Below, piece by piece: positions 15,105-15,320 of a DNA stretch of 15,320 nucleotides. The notes under the pieces were generated by a model. The model saw only the letters and a program-made list of their open reading frames with translations. It searched no databases and was not told the DNA's origin. Each line of letters opens with the position of its first letter. The stretch's first letter is position 1. The DNA lies in contig JAGZUC010000040.1 of the NCBI GenBank assembly GCA_018380195.1, positions 1 through 15,320 of the forward strand, in the 5' to 3' direction. A program made the translations under genes and the position numbers. This stretch comes from Collinsella sp. (lineage in GTDB: Bacteria > Actinomycetota > Coriobacteriia > Coriobacteriales > Coriobacteriaceae).

Positions 15105-15157
15105 AAGATCCTCCCTGCATTGGTGTAGTTAAAGTTCAGTTTGCAAAGATAAAAATA

Positions 15158-15186
15158 AGTATTGCAGCTCGCCCGTTGTTACACAA
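15158..15186 (-). promoter_or_regulatory. Candidate promoter of the surface protein gene
   Basis: On the minus strand TTGTGT (15186-15181) and AATACT (15163-15158) are 17 bases apart, with a TG dinucleotide before the -10 (TGCAATACT). Transcription would begin near 15151, about 47 bases before the ATG. The -35 lies in the loop of a small hairpin (15175-15190) and touches the first of two direct repeats, as expected for a regulated promoter. Confidence 0.35.
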
Positions 15187-15223
15187 CAACCCCTCGGTAA
15201 ACGGCAACAACCCTCCGCGAAAC
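15184..15223 (-). repeat. Two direct repeats with 21-bp spacing (possible activator sites)
   Basis: Segments 15184-15202 and 15205-15223 share 15 of 19 bases (both CAACAACCC...AAAC on the plus strand) and start 21 bp apart, two helical turns. They overlap and lie upstream of the candidate -35 of the surface protein gene. This is the layout of tandem binding sites for an activator such as a response regulator. Confidence 0.4.
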
Positions 15224-15225
15224 CT

Positions 15226-15240
15226 TGATTCTCATTTTCA
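15226..15240. promoter_or_regulatory. Fur-like box
   Basis: The minus strand reads TGAAAATGAGAATCA, matching 11 of 14 defined positions of the 7-1-7 Fur consensus TGATAATNATTATCA. It could belong to the surface protein promoter or to a divergent gene right of the window. The regulator in this organism is unknown. Confidence 0.3.
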
Positions 15241-15248
15241 TTGCAACA

Positions 15249-15290
15249 GCCTCAGGACTCAGCGCAACGCGTTGCGCTGAGTCCTGAGGC
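15249..15290. repeat. Perfect 42-bp palindrome
   Basis: Two 21-base arms (15249-15269 and 15270-15290) are exact reverse complements, with no spacer and AACGCGTT at the centre. Neither side has a T-run, so it is not a standard Rho-independent terminator. Two smaller inverted repeats follow at its right: GGGT/ACCC at 15299-15302 with 15308-15311, and, overlapping it, CCCC-AGA-GGGG at 15309-15319. Confidence 0.85.
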
Positions 15291-15320
15291 GCGAATCCGG
15301 GTAGGCAACCCCAGAGGGGC

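Noticed and set aside
15150..15320. A c-di-AMP (ydaO-type) riboswitch or a tRNA before the surface protein
   Set aside because: Wall-hydrolase genes of actinobacteria often have ydaO riboswitches, and short pieces such as CGAATCCG looked similar. The conserved core could not be laid out, and no tRNA cloverleaf forms.
1..15320. CRISPR arrays, transposase genes, integrase genes
   Set aside because: No regularly spaced repeats and no DDE, Y1 or tyrosine/serine recombinase motifs were seen on either strand.

Overview
The window looks like a chromosomal cell-surface region of a Gram-positive actinobacterium, most likely a Collinsella-like member of the Coriobacteriia. This is an inference from moderately high GC, GC-rich codon use, TTG/GTG starts behind AGGAGG-type ribosome binding sites, a sortase-anchored MPKTGD protein and the style of the glycosyltransferase (GT) cluster. 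It cannot be proved without a database search.

Layout, left to right. Positions 1-273 (minus) hold a frame that is open to the window edge. It has its own ribosome binding site and joins a short copy of the 3' end of a GT gene to a hairpin-dense repeat (10-149). Positions 430-1700 hold an AT-richer abortive-infection cassette: an Abi_2/AbiF-type HEPN protein (517-1530, minus), a terminator after it, and a candidate structured RNA before it. The 121-bp GT 3'-end sequence occurs on both sides of this cassette (151-271 and 1992-2112), so the cassette looks like cargo in a polysaccharide locus. From 8836 down to 1926 (minus) runs a five-gene operon of family-2 glycosyltransferases. The first four alternate between two paralogue types (A-B-A-B) and the fifth is an 828-residue protein with two GT-A domains.

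Divergent from this operon (8949-11269, plus) are a membrane O-acyltransferase and a galactofuranosyltransferase-like GT2. The two directions appear to share overlapping -10 boxes near 8901-8908. Together these seven genes probably build and acylate a surface glycopolymer.

Convergent to them is an AAA-ATPase-like gene (13090-11294, minus) whose C-terminal nuclease-like domain seems to have lost catalytic residues. Last is a secreted, sortase-anchored protein with a muramidase-like N-terminal domain (15104-13293, minus) and a clear terminator. Its upstream region (15150-15320) is rich in regulatory-looking structure: a candidate promoter, two direct repeats spaced 21 bp, a Fur-like box and a perfect 42-bp palindrome.

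The best candidates for something little described are the HEPN-Abi plus upstream RNA unit, the hairpin array fused in frame to a GT fragment, and the palindrome/operator region at the right edge. No tRNA, rRNA, CRISPR array or transposase gene was seen.
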